A stretch of DNA of 13,246 bases, taken from assembly GCA_007118045.1 (NCBI GenBank), contig SKTG01000497.1, forward strand, positions 1 to 13,246, given 5' to 3'. The stretch's first letter is position 1. The number at the start of each line of letters is the position of its first letter. The translations under genes and the position numbers were made by a program. Below the pieces are notes generated by a model, which had not been told where the DNA came from, made no database searches, and saw only the letters and a list, made by a program, of their open reading frames with translations. Positions 1-6,183 of the stretch are shown here, in pieces. The DNA is from Nitriliruptoraceae bacterium. Its GTDB lineage: Bacteria > Actinomycetota > Nitriliruptoria > Nitriliruptorales > Nitriliruptoraceae.

Positions 1-2
1 CG

Positions 3-182
3 GACCGGACACCGGGAGGGTCGCAGGGACCCGGGGGCGGGGTCACGGTCGGGGAGCCGACGGCCACGGCGCGCGCGATCGACGCCACCGGATCGAACGA
101 CGCGCGGCAGGCCCTGGCGCTGGGCCTGGGGATCGTCGCCCTGGCGGCCGGGTGGCGGTGGCTGCGTCCGGGGCGCCAGTAG
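3..182 (+). CDS. 3' end of an unrecognised protein with C-terminal membrane segment (partial)
   Basis: This open frame enters from the left edge and ends at TAG 180-182. Almost every codon ends in G or C, as in the sure genes of the window, which supports it as real coding sequence. The visible 59 residues begin with a Gly/Pro/Thr-rich, linker-like stretch (GGSQGPGGGVTVG). A hydrophobic segment of about 16-18 residues follows (ALALGLGIVALAAG), then a short basic tail (WRWLRPGRQ). This looks like the end of a surface or secreted protein held by a C-terminal membrane anchor with the basic tail inside. No family can be named from this fragment. The gap to hemB is 65 bp and contains a small hairpin, so the two genes may be separately transcribed. 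Confidence 0.5.
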   Translation, partial: DRTPGGSQGPGGGVTVGEPTATARAIDATGSNDARQALALGLGIVALAAGWRWLRPGRQ

Positions 183-193
183 GCTGGCCGGCG

Positions 194-210
194 CGGTCCG
201 AACGGGACCG
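194..210 (+). terminator. Small hairpin after the partial upstream gene, possible terminator
   Basis: Arms CGGTCC (194-199) and GGACCG (205-210) form a perfect 6-bp stem with a 5-base loop, extendable by one G-T pair. It begins 12 bases after the upstream stop and ends before the hemB ribosome binding site. There is no T tract, so a terminator role is only suggested by position and shape. Confidence 0.3.
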
Positions 211-247
211 TCGGGCAGGTCGTCCGTGCCGGTGAGAGGTCGAGCTC

Positions 248-1225
248 GTGAGCTTCCCCAGCAGCCGCCCACGGCGGTGGCGGCGGACCCCGGCGCTGCG
301 CCGCGCGGTCGCGGAGACCCGTATCGACCCGGCCGGGCTGGTGCTGCCGGTCTTCGTCCGGGCCGGGTTGGTGGGAGCTCGCCCCATCGCGTCGATGCCC
401 GGTGTGTCCCAGCACGGTGCGGCGTCGGTCGCGGCGCTCGCGAAGCAGGCGGTCTCGCTGGGCGTGGGCGGGATGATGCTGTTCGGGATCCCGGAGACCA
501 AGGACGCGGCCGGGTCGGCCGGCTGGGCGCCCGATGGTCCGGTGCCAACCGCACTGGCCGCGATCCGGGACGCCGTCGGTGACGAGCTCGTGCTGTGGGC
601 CGACGTGTGCCAGTGCGAGTACACCGACCACGGCCACTGCGGCCCGCTCGACGACGCCGGCCGGGTCCGCAACGACGCCGCGCTCGAGAGCTACGTGCTC
701 GACGCCCTCGCCTACGCCCGGGCGGGAGCGGACCTGGTGGCGCCGTCGGGGATGATGGACGGCCAGGTCGCCGCGATCCGCGGCGGTCTGGACGACGCCG
801 GGCACACGGACGTGGGCATCGTCGCCTACGCCGCCAAGTACGCGTCCGCCTTCTACGGGCCGTTCCGCGACGCGGCGGAATCGGCGATGGTCTCCGGCGA
901 CCGGGCCGGTCACCAGATGGATCCGGCCAACCGGCGCGAGGCCCGTCGCGAGCTGCGCCTGGACGTGGAGGAGGGCGCGGACGCGCTGATGGTCAAGCCG
1001 GCCCTGGCCTACCTCGACGTGGTCGCGGAGGCCAGGAGCGCCCATGACCTGCCCGTGGCCGCCTACCACGTCTCCGGCGAGTACGCGATGATCGCGGCCG
1101 CCGCCGAACGAGGTTGGCTGGACGGTGAGGCCGCGATGCGCGAGGCCGTGCTGTCGATCCGCCGGGCCGGCGCCGATCTGGTGCTGACCTACGCCGCGCT
1201 GGACCTCGCCGCGGCACGGAGCTGA
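248..1225 (+). CDS. hemB: Porphobilinogen synthase (delta-aminolevulinic acid dehydratase)
   Basis: HemB condenses two 5-aminolevulinate molecules to porphobilinogen in the cytoplasm, the first common step to haem and other tetrapyrroles. The 325-residue length is normal for the family. The zinc-type metal site is visible as C121, C123 and C131 in VCQCEYTDHGHCG. The two active-site lysines are K197 (AAKYASAFYGPF) and K250 (ALMVKPALAYLDVV), the latter being the expected Schiff-base residue. Other family signatures are VAPSGMMDGQ (165-173) and AAYHVSGEYAMI (271-282). The GTG start is set by GAGAGGT at 234-240, seven bases upstream. The next gene starts only 5 bp after the stop, so the two are probably cotranscribed. 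hemL lies two genes downstream and supplies the substrate, which fits a C5-pathway haem operon. Confidence 0.97.
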   Translation: MSFPSSRPRRWRRTPALRRAVAETRIDPAGLVLPVFVRAGLVGARPIASMPGVSQHGAASVAALAKQAVSLGVGGMMLFGIPETKDAAGSAGWAPDGPVPTALAAIRDAVGDELVLWADVCQCEYTDHGHCGPLDDAGRVRNDAALESYVLDALAYARAGADLVAPSGMMDGQVAAIRGGLDDAGHTDVGIVAYAAKYASAFYGPFRDAAESAMVSGDRAGHQMDPANRREARRELRLDVEEGADALMVKPALAYLDVVAEARSAHDLPVAAYHVSGEYAMIAAAAERGWLDGEAAMREAVLSIRRAGADLVLTYAALDLAAARS

Positions 1226-1230
1226 CCCGC

Positions 1231-1980
1231 ATGCCCACCGCCGTCCCCGAGGGCTACCCGGAGGCGCCGTCGTGGCTGGCCGAGGTTCCGCTGGCACACC
1301 GGGGCCTGCACGACCGCGAACGGCCCGAGAACTCCCTGCCCGCGTTCGCCGCGGCCGCCGCGGCGGGCTACGGGGTCGAGCTCGACGTCCGGCTGAGCGC
1401 CGACCGGGTGCCGATGGTCTGCCACGACGGCGACCTGGAGCGGCTCACCGGTGTCGCCGTGCGCGTCGGTGAGCTCCCCGCGACGGAGCTCGCGCGGCTG
1501 CGGCTGCTCGACACACCGTCCCACGTCCCGACGGTGGCCGAAACGCTCGCGACGCTCGGCGACGCGCCGGCCATGGTCGAGCTCAAGCAGCCGGGGCTGC
1601 GAGCGGGCGAGCTGGAGCGGCGGACCGCTGCGGTGCTCGCCGAGCACCCTGGTCCCTGGTGCGTCGCGAGCTTCAACCCGGGCTCGGTCAGATGGTTCCG
1701 CGACCACCAGCCCGAGGCGGTGCGCGTGCTGACGGCCAGCCCGCTCGACGGCTCGCGGTTGCCGGCGGTGGTCCGCAGACGCCTGGGAGCGTTGCGCGAC
1801 CTGCCGAGCGTCCTGCCCCACGCGGTCAGCTACGACCTCGCCGCGTTGCCGGCACCGGCTCCCGCCCGGTGGCGGCGTTCGGGCGGGGTGCTGGTGACCT
1901 GGACGGCCGTCGGCGACGCCGAGGTGCAGCGGGCTCGTACGCTGGCCGACAACGTCATCTTCGAGCACGCGTCGCCCTGA
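1231..1980 (+). CDS. Glycerophosphodiester phosphodiesterase (GDPD family)
   Basis: A 249-residue TIM-barrel phosphodiesterase of the GDPD/UgpQ type, expected to hydrolyse glycerophosphodiesters to glycerol 3-phosphate and an alcohol. The catalytic and metal-binding pattern is complete: H23-R24 in AHRGLHD, E33-N34 in PENSLPAF, E50 and D52 in VELDVRLS, H65-D66 in VCHDGDLERLTG, and E117/K119 in MVELKQPG. No signal peptide or membrane segment is seen, so a cytoplasmic enzyme is likely. The ATG is 5 bp after hemB, and hemL follows 40 bp later with its own ribosome binding site, so the gene sits inside the haem-precursor cluster without an obvious role in it. The exact substrate cannot be told from sequence. 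Confidence 0.92.
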   Translation: MPTAVPEGYPEAPSWLAEVPLAHRGLHDRERPENSLPAFAAAAAAGYGVELDVRLSADRVPMVCHDGDLERLTGVAVRVGELPATELARLRLLDTPSHVPTVAETLATLGDAPAMVELKQPGLRAGELERRTAAVLAEHPGPWCVASFNPGSVRWFRDHQPEAVRVLTASPLDGSRLPAVVRRRLGALRDLPSVLPHAVSYDLAALPAPAPARWRRSGGVLVTWTAVGDAEVQRARTLADNVIFEHASP

Positions 1981-2020
1981 CGCGACGGCTCGAGCCGCCC
2001 GTCAGGCGAGAGGTCGCAGT

Positions 2021-3313
2021 GTGAGCATCGAGCAGTCCGCCCGGCTCTTCGAGCGCGCGCGAGGGGTGATCCCCGGTGGGGTGAGCTCACCGGTGCGCGC
2101 CTTCTCCAGCGTCGGCGGGACCCCCCGCTTCATGGCGCGGGGCGAGGACGCCAGCCTGATCGACGTCGACGGCAACCGCTACGTCGACCTGGTGGGCTCG
2201 TTCGGCCCGCTCCTGTTCGGACACGCCCGGCGCGAGGTGCTCGATGCGGCCGGGGCCGCCCTGGAACGCGGCTCGACGTTCGGGGCACCGACCGAGGGTG
2301 AGGTGCTGCTCGCCGAGGGGATCGTCGACGCCGTGCCCTCGGTCGAGAAGGTCCGGCTGGTCAACTCCGGCACGGAAGCCGGCATGAGCGCGGTCCGTCT
2401 GGCACGCGGGGTGACCGGGCGCAGCAAGCTGCTGAAGTTCGTCGGTCACTACCACGGGCACTCCGATGCCCTGTTGGTGGCGGCCGGGTCCGGTGTCGCC
2501 AACCTGGGCATCCCCGGTTCACCCGGGGTCACGGAGGGAGCCGCGCGGGACACGATCCTGGTCGACTGGAACGACGAGGAGGCCGTACGCGAGGCCGTCG
2601 ACGCGCACGGGGACGATCTCGCCGCCCTGCTGGTCGAACCGGTGCCCGCCAACATGAACCTGGTCCCGCCGGCCCCGGGCTTCCTGGCGTACCTGCGCGA
2701 GCAGGCCGACCGGTGCGGCGCGGTGCTCGTGTTCGACGAGGTGATCACGGGCTTCCGGCTGGCCCGTGGTGGCGCGCAGCAGTACCACGGGGTCGCACCC
2801 GACATCACCGTCATGGGCAAGATCGTCGGGGGTGGGTTTCCCCTGGCGGCCTTCGGCGGGCCCGCCGGGATGATGGACCACCTGGCGCCCGACGGGCCCG
2901 TCTACCAGGCGGGGACGCTGTCGGGGAACCCCGTGGCCGTGGCGGCCGGTCGCGCACAGCTCGACCTGTTGACCGATGACGTCTACGCGGGCCTCGAGGC
3001 CGCGACACGCACCGTCGCGGACGGCTTCCAGGCCGCGTTCGACGAGGCGGGCCTCACGGCGCACGTGACGCGTCACGGCACGCTCGCGGGGATCCTCTTC
3101 GGCGACGGACCTCCGCGCCGGTACGAGGACGTCGCCGCGGCCGACCACGCCCGGTACGGACGCTTCTTCCACGCCATGCTCGACCGGGGGGTCTACCTGG
3201 CCCCGTCGGGCTACGAGATCCTGTTCACCTCGGTCGCGCTGGACGAGCCGACGCTCGACCACGTGGTGACCGCTGCGCGGGAGGCGGCCCGGGCGATCGC
3301 CGGCGAGGGCTGA
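2021..3313 (+). CDS. hemL: Glutamate-1-semialdehyde 2,1-aminomutase
   Basis: HemL is a PLP enzyme that converts glutamate-1-semialdehyde to 5-aminolevulinate, the last step of the C5 route and the source of the HemB substrate. The protein has 430 residues, a normal length. Class III aminotransferase signatures are present: the N-terminal IPGGVSSPVRAF (17-28), the cofactor phosphate loop NSGTEAGMSAVRLARG (115-130), GHYHGHSD (142-149), D239 in VFDEVITGFR as the pyridine-N partner, and the Schiff-base lysine K267 in VMGKIVGGGFP. The usual Thr after GTEA is Gly (G121), a mild change. The GTG start has GAGAGGT at 2008-2014, six bases upstream, nearly identical to the hemB site. It is the last gene of the haem-precursor unit; 218 bp follow before the next gene. 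Confidence 0.97.
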   Translation: MSIEQSARLFERARGVIPGGVSSPVRAFSSVGGTPRFMARGEDASLIDVDGNRYVDLVGSFGPLLFGHARREVLDAAGAALERGSTFGAPTEGEVLLAEGIVDAVPSVEKVRLVNSGTEAGMSAVRLARGVTGRSKLLKFVGHYHGHSDALLVAAGSGVANLGIPGSPGVTEGAARDTILVDWNDEEAVREAVDAHGDDLAALLVEPVPANMNLVPPAPGFLAYLREQADRCGAVLVFDEVITGFRLARGGAQQYHGVAPDITVMGKIVGGGFPLAAFGGPAGMMDHLAPDGPVYQAGTLSGNPVAVAAGRAQLDLLTDDVYAGLEAATRTVADGFQAAFDEAGLTAHVTRHGTLAGILFGDGPPRRYEDVAAADHARYGRFFHAMLDRGVYLAPSGYEILFTSVALDEPTLDHVVTAAREAARAIAGEG

Positions 3314-3364
3314 CCGCGCGCACCGCCACGCTGCTCGCACGGGCCGGCCGGCGGCCATGACCGT

Positions 3365-3394
3365 TTGTTCGGGTCTCGGCCCGCTTGGTACCGT
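3365..3394 (+). promoter_or_regulatory. Possible promoter of the bc-complex operon
   Basis: A TTGTTC (3365-3370) and a TACCGT (3389-3394, within TTGGTACCGT) are separated by 18 bases. This resembles a housekeeping -35/-10 pair, with the -10 fitting TANNNT. It sits in the gap after hemL and about 140 bp before the first gene of the respiratory operon, and it is one of the few less GC-rich patches there. It is a visual match only; no start site is known. Confidence 0.3.
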
Positions 3395-3407
3395 GTCGAC
3401 CCGGTCC

Positions 3408-3445
3408 GGTCTCGCCGCCGACGGTGGTCTCGCCGCCGACGGTGG
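3408..3445 (+). repeat. 18-bp tandem repeat, two copies, in the operon leader
   Basis: The unit GTCTCGCCGCCGACGGTG occurs twice head to tail with period 18; the exact identity spans 38 bases (GGTCTCGCCGCCGACGGTGG at 3408-3427 and again at 3426-3445). It lies just after the candidate promoter in the gap between hemL and the respiratory operon. A 10-bp inverted repeat, CGGGTCTCGG (3370-3379) and CCGAGACCCG (3493-3502), flanks it. Two equally spaced copies near a promoter could be a regulator binding site or a chance duplication in GC-rich DNA. Confidence 0.6.
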
Positions 3446-3515
3446 GTCACTGGCACCGGTGACCGCCCGTCGGGTGACCGCGACGGTTCGCCCCGAGACC
3501 CGCGCGTCGCGCGGT

Positions 3516-3521
3516 GAGGAG
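3516..3521 (+). promoter_or_regulatory. Ribosome binding site deciding the start of the three-helix protein
   Basis: GAGGAG at 3516-3521 lies 10 bases before the GTG at 3532. The alternative upstream GTG at 3514 would place this motif inside the coding sequence and has no comparable purine tract before it, so 3532 is the preferred start. Confidence 0.55.
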
Positions 3522-3531
3522 AAGCCGAGAC

Positions 3532-4047
3532 GTGCTCGAATGGTTCGGCGAGATGTTCGCGACCCTGCCGGACGTGGCCCGCGCGGTCTACGACTTCGGT
3601 GACCCGGGCGACGAGGGTCGTGGCTGGGTCGGTGGGCTGATCACGCTGCTGTGGCTCGGTCCGCTGGGGATCCTGCCGCTCTACGTCGCGAAGCTGACCT
3701 ACGGCAAGCGCGAGTGGGTGTCGGCGACGATGGGCATCATGGGCGCGTCCAGCCTGCTGTGGTGGCTGCACGGTGTGCTGCCCCACGTGTGGATCCAGTT
3801 CACCGAGTCCAACGTCGACCTGCTCGAAGGCACCGTCATCCCGGCCAGCGCCGGCATCGACGTCACCGACGAGTACCGGCTCGACATCGCCTCCAACCTC
3901 TACGGCGTGATCACCGAAGGCATCGTGGGGGGCTTGATGATCGGCGGCATCGTCGTGACGCTGTGGGCGGCGTTGCGCATGCAGCGCAGCCTGCCGAAGA
4001 CGCTCGCGGCGGGCGAGTCCAAGCCGGAGTCCGGCGGCTACAAGTAG
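3532..4047 (+). CDS. Uncharacterised three-helix membrane protein, first gene of the bc-complex operon
   Basis: I do not recognise a family. The 171-residue protein has three hydrophobic segments: about 32-53 (GWVGGLITLLWLGPLGILPL), 63-86 (WVSATMGIMGASSLLWWLH) and 124-148 (YGVITEGIVGGLMIGGIVV). The loop after helix 1 (KLTYGKRE) and the tail after helix 3 (RMQRSLPK) are basic. This predicts an outside N-terminus, an inside first loop, an outside loop of about 35 residues (90-123) and an inside C-terminus. H80 and H85 lie at the outer end of helix 2 and could bind haem or a quinone, but nothing proves this. There is no cysteine. The stop is 58 bp before the ferredoxin gene, on the same strand as the cytochrome b6 operon. 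An accessory subunit or assembly factor of the bc complex is the best guess. Confidence 0.8.
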   Translation: MLEWFGEMFATLPDVARAVYDFGDPGDEGRGWVGGLITLLWLGPLGILPLYVAKLTYGKREWVSATMGIMGASSLLWWLHGVLPHVWIQFTESNVDLLEGTVIPASAGIDVTDEYRLDIASNLYGVITEGIVGGLMIGGIVVTLWAALRMQRSLPKTLAAGESKPESGGYK

Positions 4048-4090
4048 ACCCCGCCGCGAGGCGACCGACGACCGACCGCACGAGACGCAG

Positions 4091-4100
4091 GAGAGGAGGT
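4091..4100 (+). promoter_or_regulatory. Strong Shine-Dalgarno site of the ferredoxin gene
   Basis: GAGAGGAGGT at 4091-4100 is a near-perfect complement of the 16S rRNA 3' end and lies five bases before the GTG start at 4106. It is the strongest ribosome binding site in the window, suggesting that the ferredoxin is made at least as abundantly as the other operon products. Confidence 0.7.
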
Positions 4101-4105
4101 GCACC

Positions 4106-4450
4106 GTGGGTAAGACCGACCGGGGCGAGCATCCACTGATGTTCGACGACTACACCGTCCAGCAGGTCGACCCGCAGTGGCTCCAGGAGCGGGTGAAGCC
4201 GAAGCGCCACATCGGGCTGACGCCCGAGCTGTGCATCCTGTGCCGCGCCTGCGAGGACGTGTGTCCGTGGGAGTGCATCTACATGATGTCACCCGACATC
4301 ATCAAGGATGCGGACAGCAGCTCGTTGCAGACCCTGGCGTCGCAGTCGCACGCCGTCTTCATCATCGACGACAACGAGTGCACGCGCTGCGCGATCTGCG
4401 TGGAGCGCTGCCCGTCCGACGCCCTGTGGCTCGGCCGGGTCGACAACTGA
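4106..4450 (+). CDS. 2[4Fe-4S] ferredoxin-like protein of the bc-complex operon
   Basis: A 114-residue soluble-looking iron-sulphur protein with two classical four-cysteine motifs: C43-x2-C46-x2-C49-x3-C53-P, and C92-x2-C95-x2-C98-x3-C102-P. This pattern holds two [4Fe-4S] clusters. C57 is an extra cysteine just after the first motif. An N-terminal stretch of about 40 residues (DDYTVQQVDPQWLQERVKP) and a 38-residue spacer between the motifs make it longer than clostridial ferredoxins. No signal peptide or membrane helix is seen, so the protein is predicted to be cytoplasmic, possibly bound to the inner face of the complex. The GTG start follows a strong Shine-Dalgarno site. It lies 36 bp before cytochrome b6, which suggests a working partner of that complex. 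Its electron donor or acceptor cannot be told from sequence. Confidence 0.92.
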   Translation: MGKTDRGEHPLMFDDYTVQQVDPQWLQERVKPKRHIGLTPELCILCRACEDVCPWECIYMMSPDIIKDADSSSLQTLASQSHAVFIIDDNECTRCAICVERCPSDALWLGRVDN

Positions 4451-4486
4451 CCCGCCGAGCCCCTAAGCGACCCGAGGACACCCACC

Positions 4487-5242
4487 GTGGCGAAGAAGGA
4501 CCTCAAGACGACCGTCCAGGACAACGTGATCTGGAAGTCGATCTTCCGGCCGGGGTCGATCTACCGGAAGGGCTACCGCGACACCTCGCGGGACCGGGCC
4601 CTGGCCTCGATGAACAACGTCCTCTACCACCTCCATCCCGTGAAGGTGAAGCGCCACGGGCTGAAGCTGACCTACACGTACTGCCTCGGTGGCCTCAGCT
4701 TCTTCATGTTCATCCTGCTCACGGTCACCGGCATCTTCCTCATGTTCTTCTACACCCCGGCGGCCGGTGCGGGCACGGAGGTCGCCTACCTGAACATGCG
4801 CGAGCTGTCGGCCTCGGTGACCTTCGGCCAGCTCGTGCGCAACCTCCATCGCTGGGGTGCGCACGCGATGGTGTTCACCGTCTTCCTGCACATGGCGCGG
4901 GTCTTCTACCACGGCGCCTACAAGCCGCCGCGCGAGTTCAACTGGGTGGTCGGGGTGATCCTGCTGATCCTGACCCTGTTGCTGTCGTTCACCGGCTACC
5001 TGCTGCCGTGGGACCAGCTGGCCCTGTGGGCCGTCACCGTCGGCACCGAGATGATGGGCTTCACGCCGGTCTTCGGCGAGCAGGTCCAGTTCGTGCTCCT
5101 CGGTGGGGTGGAGATCGGACCCAACACCCTGCTCCGTTGGTACGTCCTGCACGTGCTGTTCATCCCGTTCGTGACGGTCGTCTTCCTCGCGGTCCACTTC
5201 TGGCGGATCCGCAAGGACGGCGGCATCTCCGGCCCACTGTGA
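4487..5242 (+). CDS. petB: Cytochrome b6-type subunit (N-terminal half of split cytochrome b)
   Basis: The core dihaem membrane subunit of a quinol:cytochrome c oxidoreductase. The protein has 251 residues and four helices, about 64-90, 120-141, 153-172 and 217-238. Haem ligands are H121 and H135 in helix B (NLHRWGAHAM, FLHMARVF) and H222 and H237 in helix D (LHVLFIPF, LAVHFWRIRK). The 14 residues between the helix D pair are typical of b6; bc1 cytochrome b has 13. C66 in YCLGGLSF matches the cysteine that holds the extra haem c in b6f and Bacillus b6c complexes. KPPREFNWVVG (146-156) and GISGPL at the C-terminus are b6 signatures. The N-terminal extension is roughly 30 residues longer than plant b6. 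GTG start with GAGGA at 4474-4478. Homologues are also named qcrB. Confidence 0.95.
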   Translation: MAKKDLKTTVQDNVIWKSIFRPGSIYRKGYRDTSRDRALASMNNVLYHLHPVKVKRHGLKLTYTYCLGGLSFFMFILLTVTGIFLMFFYTPAAGAGTEVAYLNMRELSASVTFGQLVRNLHRWGAHAMVFTVFLHMARVFYHGAYKPPREFNWVVGVILLILTLLLSFTGYLLPWDQLALWAVTVGTEMMGFTPVFGEQVQFVLLGGVEIGPNTLLRWYVLHVLFIPFVTVVFLAVHFWRIRKDGGISGPL

Positions 5243-5291
5243 TGCGTTCGGCCACCACCAACGCCGGCCCACGGCCCCACGAGGATCCGAG

Positions 5292-6134
5292 ATGAGCGAC
5301 GAGGTCGAGATCGATCAGGAGGTCTACGACCGTCTGATCGGCGAGGGCAAGAACGAGCGCATCGCGCGGGCCAAGGCCAAGGCCGCCGCGGTCCGCAAGT
5401 CCAAGATCGCCGAAGGACAGTCGCTGGGCCCCCGGTCGGCCGAGGAGAACGCCAAGGCCCTGGAGGAGTTCCGGGCGAGCGCAGGTGGCGGCGGTGTCGC
5501 CACCAAGACGGCCGCGCCGGCCGATGCCGGTGGAGCGGCCGGCGGCCGGCTCACACCGGAGCAACGCGCCGCCCGGGTGGCCGCCTCCCTGGGCAACGGT
5601 GGCTCGGAGCCAGCTTCGCTGGGCGTGCCCACCTCGAGCGACCACACCCACCGGCTGCTGGCGCTGGTCCCGCCCGCCGGCATCCAGCAGGTCCAGTCGA
5701 AACAGATGGACAAGGTCTACACCTGGCCGCACCTGCTGCTCGTGGAGTTCGTGGCCCTGCTCGCCGCCGGCTCGTTGCTGCTCATCGCCTCGTTCTTCCT
5801 CGATGCCCCGCTGGGATCGTTGGCCAACCCCAACGAGGTGCCGGCCATCAACAAGGCGCCCTGGTACTTCATGGGTCTGCAGGAGCTGCTGCGCTACTTC
5901 CACCCGATGGTGGCCGGCGTGACCCTGCCGGGGGTCTTCGTGGTCGCGCTCCTGGCCGCCCCGTACGTCGACAAGAACCCATCCGCCCACCCGGAGAACC
6001 GCAAGGTCGCCAACATGGCCTTCACGTTCTTCCTCGCCTTCTGGGGCCTGCTCGTGATCATCGGCTCGTTCCTGCGCGGTGCCGGCTACGAGTTCGTCTG
6101 GCCCTGGGTCGAGGGGCTGGGCTTCACGCTGTAG
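5292..6134 (+). CDS. petD: Cytochrome b6f subunit IV-like protein (C-terminal half of split cytochrome b) with N-terminal extension
   Basis: Residues 141-280 match subunit IV: KVYTWPHLLLVEF leads into helices at about 146-170, 205-225 and 238-262. The Qo-site motif, PEWY in most bc complexes, reads A189-P190-W191-Y192 here (INKAPWYFMGLQELLRYF), so the quinol-site Glu is replaced by Pro. The first 140 residues are extra compared with a usual subunit IV of about 160. They begin with a charged Ala/Lys/Arg helix (NERIARAKAKAAAVRKSK, 21-38), pass through a Gly/Ala linker (64-85), and have a second Arg/Ala patch (LTPEQRAARVAASL, 87-100). This part is probably cytoplasmic. ATG start with GAGGA at 5281-5285. 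The gene follows cytochrome b6 by 49 bp, in the same order as petB-petD. Confidence 0.92.
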   Translation: MSDEVEIDQEVYDRLIGEGKNERIARAKAKAAAVRKSKIAEGQSLGPRSAEENAKALEEFRASAGGGGVATKTAAPADAGGAAGGRLTPEQRAARVAASLGNGGSEPASLGVPTSSDHTHRLLALVPPAGIQQVQSKQMDKVYTWPHLLLVEFVALLAAGSLLLIASFFLDAPLGSLANPNEVPAINKAPWYFMGLQELLRYFHPMVAGVTLPGVFVVALLAAPYVDKNPSAHPENRKVANMAFTFFLAFWGLLVIIGSFLRGAGYEFVWPWVEGLGFTL

Positions 6135-6183
6135 GAGAACGCCGGTCCTCGACGACCCGGTACCGCGAACGAGAGAGACGACC

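Noticed and set aside
3343..3352. 10-bp perfect palindrome GCCGGCCGGC after hemL
   Set aside because: It has no loop and no T tract, and such GGCC-type palindromes are common by chance at this GC content; too weak for a terminator or operator call.
3357..3602. Possible 81-residue protein starting at ATG 3357 that would contain the tandem repeat as LAADGG-LAADGG
   Set aside because: No ribosome binding site, overlaps the start of the three-helix protein, and the composition is that of untranslated GC-rich DNA. The repeat is better described as a leader feature, though a small peptide cannot be fully excluded.
4177..5295. Open frame of 372 codons on the + strand across the ferredoxin and cytochrome b6 genes
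   Set aside because: Wrong frame relative to two clear genes; the product is Arg/Gly/Pro/His-rich without domains.
6079..6183. Upstream ATG giving the Rieske protein 35 more residues
   Set aside because: It would overlap subunit IV by 56 bases, has no ribosome binding site, and would put the Tat motif about 50 residues from the N-terminus. ATG 6184 follows a purine-rich site and places the motif normally.
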